64,000 bases of DNA. It comes from Boseongicola sp. H5. Lineage in GTDB: Bacteria; Pseudomonadota; Alphaproteobacteria; Rhodobacterales; Rhodobacteraceae. Both the position numbers and the translations under genes were made by a program. Positions 18,951 through 27,142 of this stretch are shown one piece after another. Position 1 is the stretch's first letter; every line of letters begins with the position of its first letter. The notes beneath the pieces were generated by a model. It made no database searches. It saw only the letters and a list, made by a program, of their open reading frames with translations, and was not told the DNA's origin. The stretch lies in NCBI GenBank assembly GCA_020622165.1, contig JACNMN010000001.1, positions 186,001 to 250,000 on the forward strand, in the 5' to 3' direction.

Positions 18951-19961
18951 ATGCTGACCTACACAATCCGCCGATTGCTTCTGGCCATCCCGACGCTTCT
19001 GTTCATCAGTTTCATCATCTTCCTGATCGTGAAACTCTCCCCCTCGGACCCCACTGCGGGCCTGCCACTGACCATTCCGCCAGAGGTGCGCGAGCAGATC
19101 CGCGAAAGCCTCGGCGTGAACCAGCCGGTCTTCGTGCAGTATTTCCGATGGCTGCAACTCATGGTCTGGAACGAGCCGCTCCACCTGATCGAAGGCTGGA
19201 CCGGCTGGAATGTAGCCCCCGAAAGCACCACCCGTATCATCAGCTATCAGACCCGCTCGCCGGTGATGGACCTGATCATGCAGCGCATGCCGCAGACGCT
19301 GTGGGTTGTGGGCATCTCCTATATCGTCGGCATCATCATCGCCCTGCCGATCGGCATCATCTCGGCCTATCGGCAGTATTCATGGTTCGACCAGCTCGGC
19401 ACCTTTATCTCGATGCTCGGCTTCTCGGTGCCGACCTTCTTCACCGGCGTTCTGTTCATCGTGATCTTCGCGGTCAATCTGGGCTGGTTCCCAAGCGTCT
19501 ATGACACCACCCATGTGGTCACCGACTGGGACAGTTTCATCGTCCAGCTCAAACAGATCATCATGCCGGTCATGGTTCTGGGCCTGTTCAACGCGAGCCA
19601 GATCAGCCGTTTCATGCGGGCCTCGATGCTCGACAATCTCAACCAGGATTACGTGCGCACGGCGCGCGCGAAGGGCCTGACCGAAAAGGTCGTCGTCCTC
19701 GTTCACGTGCTGCGCAACTCGCTGATCCCGGTGGTCACCGTCATCGCGCTGAACGTGCCCGCCGTCTTTGGTGGCGCGATCATTACCGAGCAGGTGTTCA
19801 AGGTGAACGGGATCGGCCAGCTTCTGATCATCGCGATCCAGTCGGGCGACGTGCCGACGGTGCAGACCGTATCCTTCATCTTTGCCGTGTTGATCGTGCT
19901 CTTCAACCTGATCGCCGACGTGCTTTACGGCGTTCTTGACCCGAGGATCCGCTATGACTGA
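18951..19961 (+). CDS. dppB: Dipeptide ABC transporter permease (DppB-like)
   Basis: This 336-residue inner-membrane permease starts MLTYTIRRLLLAIPTLLFIS, typical of the DppB/OppB family. It has six predicted helices and the cytoplasmic coupling motif near DYVRTARAKGLTEKVVVLVHVLRNSLIPV. An extended loop after the first helix (about 50-100) is usual for this family. It overlaps dppC by 8 nt (ATGACTGA), which implies coupled translation. Confidence 0.94.
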   Translation: MLTYTIRRLLLAIPTLLFISFIIFLIVKLSPSDPTAGLPLTIPPEVREQIRESLGVNQPVFVQYFRWLQLMVWNEPLHLIEGWTGWNVAPESTTRIISYQTRSPVMDLIMQRMPQTLWVVGISYIVGIIIALPIGIISAYRQYSWFDQLGTFISMLGFSVPTFFTGVLFIVIFAVNLGWFPSVYDTTHVVTDWDSFIVQLKQIIMPVMVLGLFNASQISRFMRASMLDNLNQDYVRTARAKGLTEKVVVLVHVLRNSLIPVVTVIALNVPAVFGGAIITEQVFKVNGIGQLLIIAIQSGDVPTVQTVSFIFAVLIVLFNLIADVLYGVLDPRIRYD

Positions 19962-20919
19962 CGGACCGAACCAGCCGCTCGCCACATCCGGCGCCACGCC
20001 TGCGGGCGCCGCACCGGTCATGGAGATGGAGGCCTATCGCCCGCCGCGCAACCAGTGGTGGGATGTCTGGGATCAGTTCAAGACGCACAAGGGCGCCCTG
20101 CTTGGCCTCGGCTTTTTTATCTTTGCGCTGCTCTTCGTCTATGTCGGCCCGCTGATCTGGACCATAGATCCCACCTTCATCGACATCCGCGCACGTAATT
20201 CCGGGCCAAGCCTCGCCCACCCGATGGGCACCGATCAGTTGGGCCGCGATACGCTCGCCCGGATGATGGCGGGCGGGCAGACCTCCATCGCCGTGGGCCT
20301 GACCGCGATGCTGCTGAGCCTTGTCCTCGGCACGCTGATCGGCGTGGTGGCGGGCTATTTCCGCCGTCTCGACGGGCCGCTGATGCGCCTGACGGACCTG
20401 TTCCTCGCCATGCCGCTTCTGCCGCTGCTGCTGGTGATCATCATGCTGTTCCGCGACCAGCTTCGGGCGGCCTTCGGCCCCGAGGGCGGGATCTTCATCC
20501 TGATCGTCTTCGTGATCGGCATCACTTCGTGGATGCAGACGGCCCGCGTGGTTCGCGGCGACGTGCTGGCGCTCAAGGAGCGGGAGTTCGTTCTGGCCGC
20601 AAAATCCATCGGCACGCCGTCCCACCGGATGATCCTGCGCCACGTCCTGCCCAACGTGATGTCGCCGATCATGGTCTCGGCCACGCTTGGCATCGCAAAC
20701 GCCATCATCACCGAAAGCGCGCTCAGCTTTCTGGGCCTCGGCTTCCCGTCGGACTTCCCCACCTGGGGCCGGCTCCTGTTCGACGCCACCGACTGGCTTC
20801 AGCAAAACCCCGAGCGGGTGATGTGGCCCGGCCTTGCGATCTCGCTCACGGTGCTCAGCGTGAACTATATCGGCGACGGCCTGCGCGACGCGCTCGATCC
20901 GCGCATCCGCGGTCGCTGA
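19954..20919 (+). CDS. dppC: Dipeptide ABC transporter permease (DppC-like)
   Basis: This second permease has 321 residues, with a soluble N-terminal extension of about 40 residues before the first helix, as in DppC/OppC. The segment HPMGTDQLGRDTLARMMAGGQTS and the coupling loop VLALKEREFVLAAKSIGTPSHRMILRHVLPN are diagnostic. The start at 19954 overlaps the dppB stop. It is the last gene of the operon and ends 64 nt before a strong hairpin terminator. Confidence 0.94.
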   Translation: MTDGPNQPLATSGATPAGAAPVMEMEAYRPPRNQWWDVWDQFKTHKGALLGLGFFIFALLFVYVGPLIWTIDPTFIDIRARNSGPSLAHPMGTDQLGRDTLARMMAGGQTSIAVGLTAMLLSLVLGTLIGVVAGYFRRLDGPLMRLTDLFLAMPLLPLLLVIIMLFRDQLRAAFGPEGGIFILIVFVIGITSWMQTARVVRGDVLALKEREFVLAAKSIGTPSHRMILRHVLPNVMSPIMVSATLGIANAIITESALSFLGLGFPSDFPTWGRLLFDATDWLQQNPERVMWPGLAISLTVLSVNYIGDGLRDALDPRIRGR

Positions 20920-20982
20920 GAGGCCCTGACCCCCGGCCCTGCTTCCGGGTGAAACGGCATCCAGGCCCAGCCGCGCAAGAAA

Positions 20983-21011
20983 AAACGGCGGAGCCATGTG
21001 CTCCGCCGTTT
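20983..21011 (+). terminator. Bidirectional terminator between dppC and the BCCT gene
   Basis: A perfect 12-bp stem (20983-20994 with 21000-21011) has a 5-nt loop, with an A-run on the left side and T residues on the right. It sits between convergent genes and can terminate dppC transcription on the plus strand and the BCCT gene on the minus strand. Confidence 0.9.
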
Positions 21012-21049
21012 CCATTCGGTTCGGTCGCCGGCCCTGACCGGCCGGGGCT

Positions 21050-23005
21050 TTATTCCGCCGGTTGGCCAGAAGGCTGCACCACAACGCCCGCCTTCTCGCG
21101 GCGGCCATCGTTGAACATCGCCTTGATCAGCGAAATCACCATCAGCACCATCACGATGGTGAAGGGCAGCGCCCCGATGATCATCGCATCCTGCAGGCTG
21201 TCCAGCGGGTTCGCGCCGCCGGAATTGCCCGCGATGATCAGCGCGCCGATCACGCCGGTCATGATCAGGCCCCAGATGATCCGATGCTTGATACCGGTCT
21301 CCTGCTCGCCGCCCGACATGATCGTGTTCATCACCAGAATGCCCGAGTCCGCCGAGGTCACCAGAAAGGTCATGATCAGCACCACGCACATGATGGTGAT
21401 GCCGGTCAGAAACCCGCCGCTGATCATGTGCCCGAGGGTCACGAACAGCTTGTTGGTGTTGCTGGCCGCGATGATCGAGCCCTCCGCCACGCCGGACAGT
21501 TCCAGATCGATCGCCGTACCGCCCAGAATGGTCATCCATGCGAAACAGACCATCGCCGGCGCAACCACGCAGCCGAGGATGAAGCCGCGCACGGTCCGCC
21601 CGCGGGAGATGCGCGCCAGAAACAGCCCCACGAAGGGCGAGAACGCGATCCACCACGCCCAGTAGAACGTGGTCCAGCTGGATTGCCACCCGAAGAGACG
21701 GCCCTGCGTGCCCGCCTCATAGGCCGCCACCTGTGCCGCCGCCGGAACCGCCGCCGCCGCCTCAAGGCCCGGCAGGGATGCCGTCAGCGCCGCAAGCTCG
21801 GCGGTCTGCTCCGGTGTCGGGGCGGCTTCCGCCTCCAACGCGGCGATTGCGGTCCGGGCATCTGTCACGGCACCGCCGAGCCCGCCCTGAAATCCGTCAA
21901 GCGAGCCCCAGGGATTGGTGGCACCGCCGAACAGCTCCCCCGTCACGGGCGCGGCGGCGGCATCCAGATCTCCGGCAAACGCCGCCTCCGTCAGGGGGGA
22001 ATACGCCTCGAAGCTCAATGCGAAGAAGCTCAGGACGTAGTCCGCCAACGCCGTCGCATAGGTCGTCATCGCGAACAGGAACGAGCCGAAGATCACAAAG
22101 GTCATCAGCAGGATGATCGACAGGACGAGGTTCAGGTTCGACAGATACTTGATCCCGCGCCCCACGCCCGAAACCGCCGACAGGATCGACAGCAGCATGA
22201 TAATGCCAAGCGCGCTCAAGAGCCCCACGGTGGACGGTTTGGGGGCCGCATCTTCGCCCGCGGGGCCCATCAGCCAGCCCATGCCGGTCACCGCATAGAC
22301 GCCATCGACGAACTGGCTGACGCCGAAGCCGATTGTCACGGACACGCCAAGGATGGTGGCCACGACGCCAAGGATATCGACCAGATGGCCGATCAGGCCG
22401 TTTGCCGCCCGCCCCAGAAGCGGGGTCAGCGCGGTGCGGATCGTCAGCGGCATGTCCCGGGTATAGGCGTAATAGGCCAGGCTCAGCCCGGTGACGACAT
22501 AGATCGCCCAGGCATGAAACCCGTAATGCAGGAAGGTGTAGCGAAAGGCGGAGGTCAGGGCCTCTTCGCTGTTGGCCTCGACATTGCCGGCCAGGATTTC
22601 CGGGTTCGACCCCCAGAGACCCAATGGCTCGGCCGTCGCGAACACCATCAGCCCCACACCCAGACCGGCCCCGAACATCATCGAGAACCAGGAGAAGTTG
22701 GAAAACTCTGGCACCGTGTCCGGCCCACCCAGTTTGCGTTTGCCCACCGGCAGCAGTGCCAGCGCGAACAGGAAGAACGCGAAGGCGCCGACCGAGATGA
22801 TGTAGAAGCTGTTCCAGCCCTGAAGAAGCGCCCAGTTCCAGGCGTCCAGACTGCCGTTTGCCGTCAGCGGAAAGATCAGTGCCCACAAGACCAGCCCCAC
22901 CATGACGATCTTGGAGATCAGCGCGATGGGTAGCGAGTGGCCTTCGTAGAAGCCGTTATCCGCGGTACGGATTTCAAGCTCCGTGAATGGAGGTTTTGGT
23001 GCCAT
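21050..23005 (-). CDS. BCCT family betaine/choline/carnitine-type transporter
   Basis: This is a 651-residue secondary transporter of the betaine-choline-carnitine family, inner membrane, about 12 helices. The family Trp motif occurs as WTTFYWAWWIAFSPFVGLFLARISRGRT (about 444-471, given here only for recognition). Typical members have 500-560 residues. The excess is an Ala/Glu/Gly-rich insertion at about 340-436, just before the motif, which would fall on the periplasmic side. The start at 23005 fits the family; a longer in-frame ORF would add an unrelated leader. It is monocistronic, with a structured leader and a shared terminator. The substrate is probably a quaternary amine. Confidence 0.93.
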   Translation of the reverse strand: MAPKPPFTELEIRTADNGFYEGHSLPIALISKIVMVGLVLWALIFPLTANGSLDAWNWALLQGWNSFYIISVGAFAFFLFALALLPVGKRKLGGPDTVPEFSNFSWFSMMFGAGLGVGLMVFATAEPLGLWGSNPEILAGNVEANSEEALTSAFRYTFLHYGFHAWAIYVVTGLSLAYYAYTRDMPLTIRTALTPLLGRAANGLIGHLVDILGVVATILGVSVTIGFGVSQFVDGVYAVTGMGWLMGPAGEDAAPKPSTVGLLSALGIIMLLSILSAVSGVGRGIKYLSNLNLVLSIILLMTFVIFGSFLFAMTTYATALADYVLSFFALSFEAYSPLTEAAFAGDLDAAAAPVTGELFGGATNPWGSLDGFQGGLGGAVTDARTAIAALEAEAAPTPEQTAELAALTASLPGLEAAAAVPAAAQVAAYEAGTQGRLFGWQSSWTTFYWAWWIAFSPFVGLFLARISRGRTVRGFILGCVVAPAMVCFAWMTILGGTAIDLELSGVAEGSIIAASNTNKLFVTLGHMISGGFLTGITIMCVVLIMTFLVTSADSGILVMNTIMSGGEQETGIKHRIIWGLIMTGVIGALIIAGNSGGANPLDSLQDAMIIGALPFTIVMVLMVISLIKAMFNDGRREKAGVVVQPSGQPAE

Positions 23006-23016
23006 GACATCCCTGT

Positions 23017-23087
23017 CCTTTCTTGAAAGGGGGGACGTTTCCTGCCTCCCCCTTTCGGGGTGGGCTTTGGCCGGCACGGCCATGCCC
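23017..23087 (-). promoter_or_regulatory. Structured 5' leader of the BCCT gene with competing hairpins
   Basis: In RNA order (minus strand): a hairpin TGGCCG-TGC-CGGCCA with a flanking GGGC/GCCC pair (23087-23062); CCCC-GAAA-GGGG, a GNRA-capped stem (23060-23049); GAAAGGGGG (23056-23048), which can instead pair with CCCCCTTTC (23033-23025); and CCTTTC-AA-GAAAGG (23030-23017). The last overlaps the purines just upstream of the start. The CCTTTC arm can pair with only one partner at a time, so folds that hide or expose the ribosome site are mutually exclusive. This is read directly from complementarity; function is inferred. Confidence 0.45.
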
Positions 23088-23205
23088 GTTATCGGAGAAA
23101 GATAACAGGCGCCCGGCACCCCGCCGCAGCCCGTTTGCGACCGGCCAAAGGCCAGAGTCGTCGGTTGGGCGGCGAAATCGGGCCGTATCGGCCACACCTA
23201 AGGCG

Positions 23206-23979
23206 TCAGTGCGATTCTCCCCAGATCAACCTGCGGTGGTCGAAATCGGCCTCCACCGTCGGTTTCACAATGCGGAAATACGGCGACAGGTCGAAATCCC
23301 GGGGCGCGAAAAGCGAATGATGCCGGATATGCAGGATCTCCTTCTGCGTATAATCGGACCCGCCCGGGCGCCGTTCGGGCAGGATCGGATAGCGCAGCTT
23401 CTGGTAGGCCTGCGCGATCAGCGACGAACAGATCGCCCGCGTCGGATCGCCCGCGCCGAGAGCCAGCATGCGCCGGCGCCATCTGACCGGCACCGGCGGT
23501 GTCGGCAGGAAGTACCGCGCCAGATCGAAGATGTTCCGCATGTCGTATCGCAGCCCCAGATTGCCGATCATGAACTGCACGACCTGATCCCGCTCCGCCT
23601 CGGTCAGCCCCACCGCGCGGCAGATGCGGGTGTTGTAGCTTTCATACTTACTGAGCGGCACCGCAACGCAGCCCTCGCCCAGGTTGACCTCCACAAGGCG
23701 CGGCCGCTCGCTTCCGTCCTCGGGCATCGGCAGTGCATCGCCCACATAGAGCGCGGCATGGGACCAGGTCGATTGGGTCAGATACTTGATGGCGTTCGAA
23801 ATCCGCTCGCTGCCTTCGACCAGCACGACATCGCCGGGCTTCAGCGTGCGGCAGAGTGTGGGAAAATCGGACGGCGTGTAGGGGCGATAGCCCGAACTCT
23901 GACTGCGCAGCTTGCGCGCCAGACGCCGGCCAAGCCGGTCCAGCAGGCTGTCTTTCGTCCGTGTCACCTGATCGCTCAT
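23206..23979 (-). CDS. Permuted papain-fold hydrolase (YiiX/YebB-like)
   Basis: The 257-residue protein resembles the YiiX/YebB-type permuted NlpC/P60 cysteine hydrolases. PGDVVLVEG (about 48-56) is followed by STWSHAALYVGD with the candidate catalytic His74. Late in the chain comes RAICSSLIAQAYQ with the candidate nucleophile Cys184. The order His before Cys is what circular permutation predicts. No signal peptide is seen from the chosen start, so it may be cytoplasmic. A longer ORF to 24156 lacks a ribosome site and adds unrelated sequence. The substrate (amide, lipid or peptidoglycan) is unknown. Confidence 0.72.
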   Translation of the reverse strand: MSDQVTRTKDSLLDRLGRRLARKLRSQSSGYRPYTPSDFPTLCRTLKPGDVVLVEGSERISNAIKYLTQSTWSHAALYVGDALPMPEDGSERPRLVEVNLGEGCVAVPLSKYESYNTRICRAVGLTEAERDQVVQFMIGNLGLRYDMRNIFDLARYFLPTPPVPVRWRRRMLALGAGDPTRAICSSLIAQAYQKLRYPILPERRPGGSDYTQKEILHIRHHSLFAPRDFDLSPYFRIVKPTVEADFDHRRLIWGESH

Positions 23980-24143
23980 CGCGGCTGCGCTTTCCGTTCG
24001 CTCCGCCCTGATCATAGCGGCCAAAACACACCGCCTGTCTATGCCGCTCACCAGGACGTTAGCCTGCGCGAGCGGGCTGAAACATATGTGGCCCCGCCCC
24101 CCCATATGCGGCCCGGCCCCGGGCGCCCGGACGGGCCAGGTCT

Positions 24144-24173
24144 GGCAAAATGACATTCTTTGCGCATTTTGTC
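24144..24173. promoter_or_regulatory. Inverted repeat upstream of the molybdenum hydroxylase pair
   Basis: CAAAATG (24146-24152) and CATTTTG (24165-24171) form a perfect 7-bp inverted repeat with a 12-nt spacer. The outer GG/TC bases extend it. It lies about 60 nt upstream of the iorA-like start and 165 nt upstream of the divergent hydrolase. It looks like a dimer operator, or a hairpin in a leader. Confidence 0.4.
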
Positions 24174-24234
24174 ATGGAAACCCGGCCGAACCCGCGCTAT
24201 CTTGGCTGCAAGGCACCGGACAGGAGGTACTCGC

Positions 24235-24699
24235 ATGGCGACCACGCTGACCATCAACGGCGACACGCATACCGTGGATCTGCCCGAAGACGTCCCGCTT
24301 CTCTGGGCGCTGCGCGACGAGATCGGCCTGACCGGAACCAAATTCGGCTGCGGTGTCGCGGCCTGCGGCGCCTGCACCGTCCATATCGAGGGGGAGGCCG
24401 TCCGCTCCTGCCAGATCGCGCTGGCCGATGTCTGGGGGCCGGTCACCACGATCGAAGGGCTGGGCCAGGCCGGCAATCTCCATGCCGTGCAGGCGGCCTG
24501 GGTCGAACATCAGGTCGCCCAATGCGGCTATTGCCAGTCCGGCCAGATCATGCAGGCCGCCGATCTGCTCTCCCGCACGCCCGACCCCACGGATCAGGAG
24601 ATCGACGACGCCATGGCCGGCAATCTCTGCCGCTGCGGCACCTATGACCGGATCCGCGCGGCGATCAGGACCGCCGCCGCCAATCTTCAGGGGGCCTGA
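24235..24699 (+). CDS. (2Fe-2S) subunit of a molybdenum hydroxylase (IorA-like)
   Basis: The 154-residue iron-sulfur subunit belongs to the xanthine dehydrogenase/isoquinoline 1-oxidoreductase family. The N-terminal ferredoxin-like domain has [16 protein letters not shown], and the C-terminal helical domain has CGYCQSGQ...NLCRCGTY. Together these give the eight cysteines of two [2Fe-2S] clusters. The start has a clear ribosome site (AGGAGG). It is 4 nt from the large subunit gene, so the two form an operon. Electrons probably leave to a membrane or periplasmic carrier. The substrate is unknown. Confidence 0.92.
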   Translation: MATTLTINGDTHTVDLPEDVPLLWALRDEIGLTGTKFGCGVAACGACTVHIEGEAVRSCQIALADVWGPVTTIEGLGQAGNLHAVQAAWVEHQVAQCGYCQSGQIMQAADLLSRTPDPTDQEIDDAMAGNLCRCGTYDRIRAAIRTAAANLQGA

Positions 24700-24703
24700 A
24701 CAG

Positions 24704-26953
24704 ATGAGCCGTTTCGGAACAATCGCCCGCCGCACCTTTCTGCTGGGCACCGCCGCGATCGCGGGCGGGGTCGCCTTCGGCTACTACCAATATGCCCGGA
24801 CACTGCCCAACCCGCTGCCCCAAGGCGAAGGCCAGAACCCGATCACACCCTATGTGCTGATCGATCAGGACGGGGTGACCATCATCACGCCGCGCGCCGA
24901 GATGGGTCAGGGCGTCTATACCACCCTCGCCGCTCTGGTCGCCGAAGAGCTGGATGTGACCTGGGAGGATATCCGCGTGGCGCACGGCCCGCCCGATCAG
25001 GCCTATTACAACGGCGGGCTGATGTCCCATGGCCTGCCGATCAACGATTACGAGCGCTCCGGCTTTCAGGAGATGATGATCGAGGCGATGACGGTCGTGC
25101 CGAAAATGGCCGCGCTTCAGGTCACCGGCGGTTCCACCTCGATGCTGGATGCCTATGAGAAAATGCGCCTTGCCGGGGCCTCCGCCCGGGAAACGCTGAA
25201 ACAGGCCGCCGCCGATCGCCTTGGTCTCAGCCGGGCCGATCTGCGCACCGAGGCCGGGGCCGTGATCCCGCCCGACGGCACCCCGATCCCCTATGCCGAT
25301 CTGGCCGAGGCCGCCGCCCGCATCGACCCGATCACCCGCGGCATCGAACTGCGTTTGCAAGACAATTGGCGATATCTCGGGCAAAGCATGCCGCGCACCG
25401 ATGTGGTGGCCAAATCCACCGGCACCGCGACCTTCGGCGCCGACATCCGGCTGCCTGGCATGAAACACGCCACCTTGCGCATGTCTCCCCGGCTTGGCGG
25501 CGAGATGCGGCACTTCGATGCAAGCGCCGCCGAAGCGATGCCCGGTGTCGAACGCATCATCGATCTGGGCACAGGGATCGCGGTCGTGGCCAGCAACACC
25601 TGGCTTGCGATGCAGGCCGCCGAGGCGGTGGAGATCGAATGGGCCCCCGCGCCCTATCCGGAAAGCAGCTCCGAGATGATGGAGATCATCCGCGCCGCGC
25701 TGGACAACAGCCCCAATTCGACCCTCCGCAACGATGGCGACGCGGACGAGGCCCCCGACGCCGCCGATATCGTGCTGGAGGCGGAATACACCGTGCCATG
25801 GCTCGCCCATTCCACGATGGAGCCGATGAATGCCGTCGCCCTTTACACCGGCGACGCGCTGGAGCTTTGGTGCGGGACGCAGGCGCCGGTTCTGGCGGAA
25901 CAGAAAGCCGCCGAGGCCGTGGGGCTCGACGCCGCGCAGGCCACCTGCCACGTCACATTCCTGGGTGGCGGGTTCGGACGGCGGGGAGAGACCGATTTCG
26001 CCGTTCTTGCCGCACGCATCGCCGCCGAGATGCCCGGCACGCCGGTGAAAACCATCTGGTCGCGTGACGAGGACATGCGCCATGATTTCTACCGGCCCGC
26101 CGCCGCGGCCCGTATGCGCGGGGTGATCCGGCAGGGGTTCGCCCACACGCTGGACGGGCGCGTCGCGGCCCCGTCGGTGACCCGGCAATCGCTGAACCGC
26201 GTCGCGGGTTTCACGCCTCCCGGCCCCGACAAGGGCCATGTGGAGGGGATGTTCAACCAGCCCTACGGCATCCCGAATTACCGCGTGCAGGGCCATCTGG
26301 CCGATCTGGCCGTGCCCATCGGCTTCTGGCGATCCGTCGGCAATTCGTTCAACGGCTTCTTCATGGAAAGCTTCATCGACGAGATGGCCCACGCCGCAGG
26401 CCGCGACCCGCTGGCCTTCCGTCTCGATCTTGCCCGCGGCGAACACGCCCCGACGGCCGGCGTGCTGGAAGCGGTGGCCGATATGGCCAACTGGTCGGGC
26501 GAGACCCCGGCGGGGATCGGGCGCGGCGTGGCGATGACCTACTCCTTCCACACGCCCGTTGCCATTGCGATGGAGGTCAGCGACCGGAACGGCGCCATTT
26601 CCATGGATCGCGCCTGGATCGCCTGCGATGTGGGCACGGCACTGGACCCGGCCATTATCGAACAGCAGATGGTCTCGGGCCTCATCTACGGCCTGTCGGC
26701 GGCGGTGATGGGCGAGATCAGCTTTTCCGGCGGGGAGGTCGAGCAGTTCAACTTCCCAGATTACGACGCGCTGCGGATACATCAGGTCCCCGAGACAGAG
26801 GTTCGTATCCTCGAAACCCAACCCCATCTGGGCGGTGTGGGGGAGCCATCCACCCCGCCGTCCATGCCCGCGCTGGCCAATGCCATCTATGATCTGACGG
26901 GCGAACGGGTCCGCGACCTGCCGCTCAACCGGCGGTTCGATTTCATCCTCTGA
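24704..26953 (+). CDS. Molybdopterin-binding subunit of a molybdenum hydroxylase (IorB-like)
   Basis: The 749-residue catalytic subunit resembles IorB (isoquinoline 1-oxidoreductase beta) and related aldehyde dehydrogenases. It begins MSRFGTIARRTFLLGTAAIAGG, a twin-arginine signal-like sequence, so the holoenzyme may be exported to the periplasm. Features of the Moco domain include PRAEMGQGVYTTLAALVAEEL, the FLGGGFGRRGETDF glycine-rich segment and the C-terminal GVGEPSTPPSMPALANAIYDLTG with the conserved GxGEP glutamate. No maturation gene (XdhC/CoxF type) is adjacent. Cofactor supply would depend on MoaA and others. Confidence 0.9.
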   Translation: MSRFGTIARRTFLLGTAAIAGGVAFGYYQYARTLPNPLPQGEGQNPITPYVLIDQDGVTIITPRAEMGQGVYTTLAALVAEELDVTWEDIRVAHGPPDQAYYNGGLMSHGLPINDYERSGFQEMMIEAMTVVPKMAALQVTGGSTSMLDAYEKMRLAGASARETLKQAAADRLGLSRADLRTEAGAVIPPDGTPIPYADLAEAAARIDPITRGIELRLQDNWRYLGQSMPRTDVVAKSTGTATFGADIRLPGMKHATLRMSPRLGGEMRHFDASAAEAMPGVERIIDLGTGIAVVASNTWLAMQAAEAVEIEWAPAPYPESSSEMMEIIRAALDNSPNSTLRNDGDADEAPDAADIVLEAEYTVPWLAHSTMEPMNAVALYTGDALELWCGTQAPVLAEQKAAEAVGLDAAQATCHVTFLGGGFGRRGETDFAVLAARIAAEMPGTPVKTIWSRDEDMRHDFYRPAAAARMRGVIRQGFAHTLDGRVAAPSVTRQSLNRVAGFTPPGPDKGHVEGMFNQPYGIPNYRVQGHLADLAVPIGFWRSVGNSFNGFFMESFIDEMAHAAGRDPLAFRLDLARGEHAPTAGVLEAVADMANWSGETPAGIGRGVAMTYSFHTPVAIAMEVSDRNGAISMDRAWIACDVGTALDPAIIEQQMVSGLIYGLSAAVMGEISFSGGEVEQFNFPDYDALRIHQVPETEVRILETQPHLGGVGEPSTPPSMPALANAIYDLTGERVRDLPLNRRFDFIL

Positions 26954-27142
26954 CCCCAGAGCCGCTTTGCCCGTCGCGAGGCGGCTATCGCGCTGAAGAC
27001 GCATGACTTTCGCGCTGCTCCCTCGCGGCGCGCCAAGGCAGGCGGTGCTGTCTCAAATGCACCGCATCACCGCTCGAAATTTGCCACAAACCGCCGTCAG
27101 CTTGCTTGGAAAACACGTCCGACCAAGCCGAAGGCGCACAAG

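Noticed and set aside
21062-22933. 623-codon frame opposite the BCCT gene
   Set aside because: It is antisense to a clear membrane transporter. Its polar, His/Arg-rich translation is an artefact.
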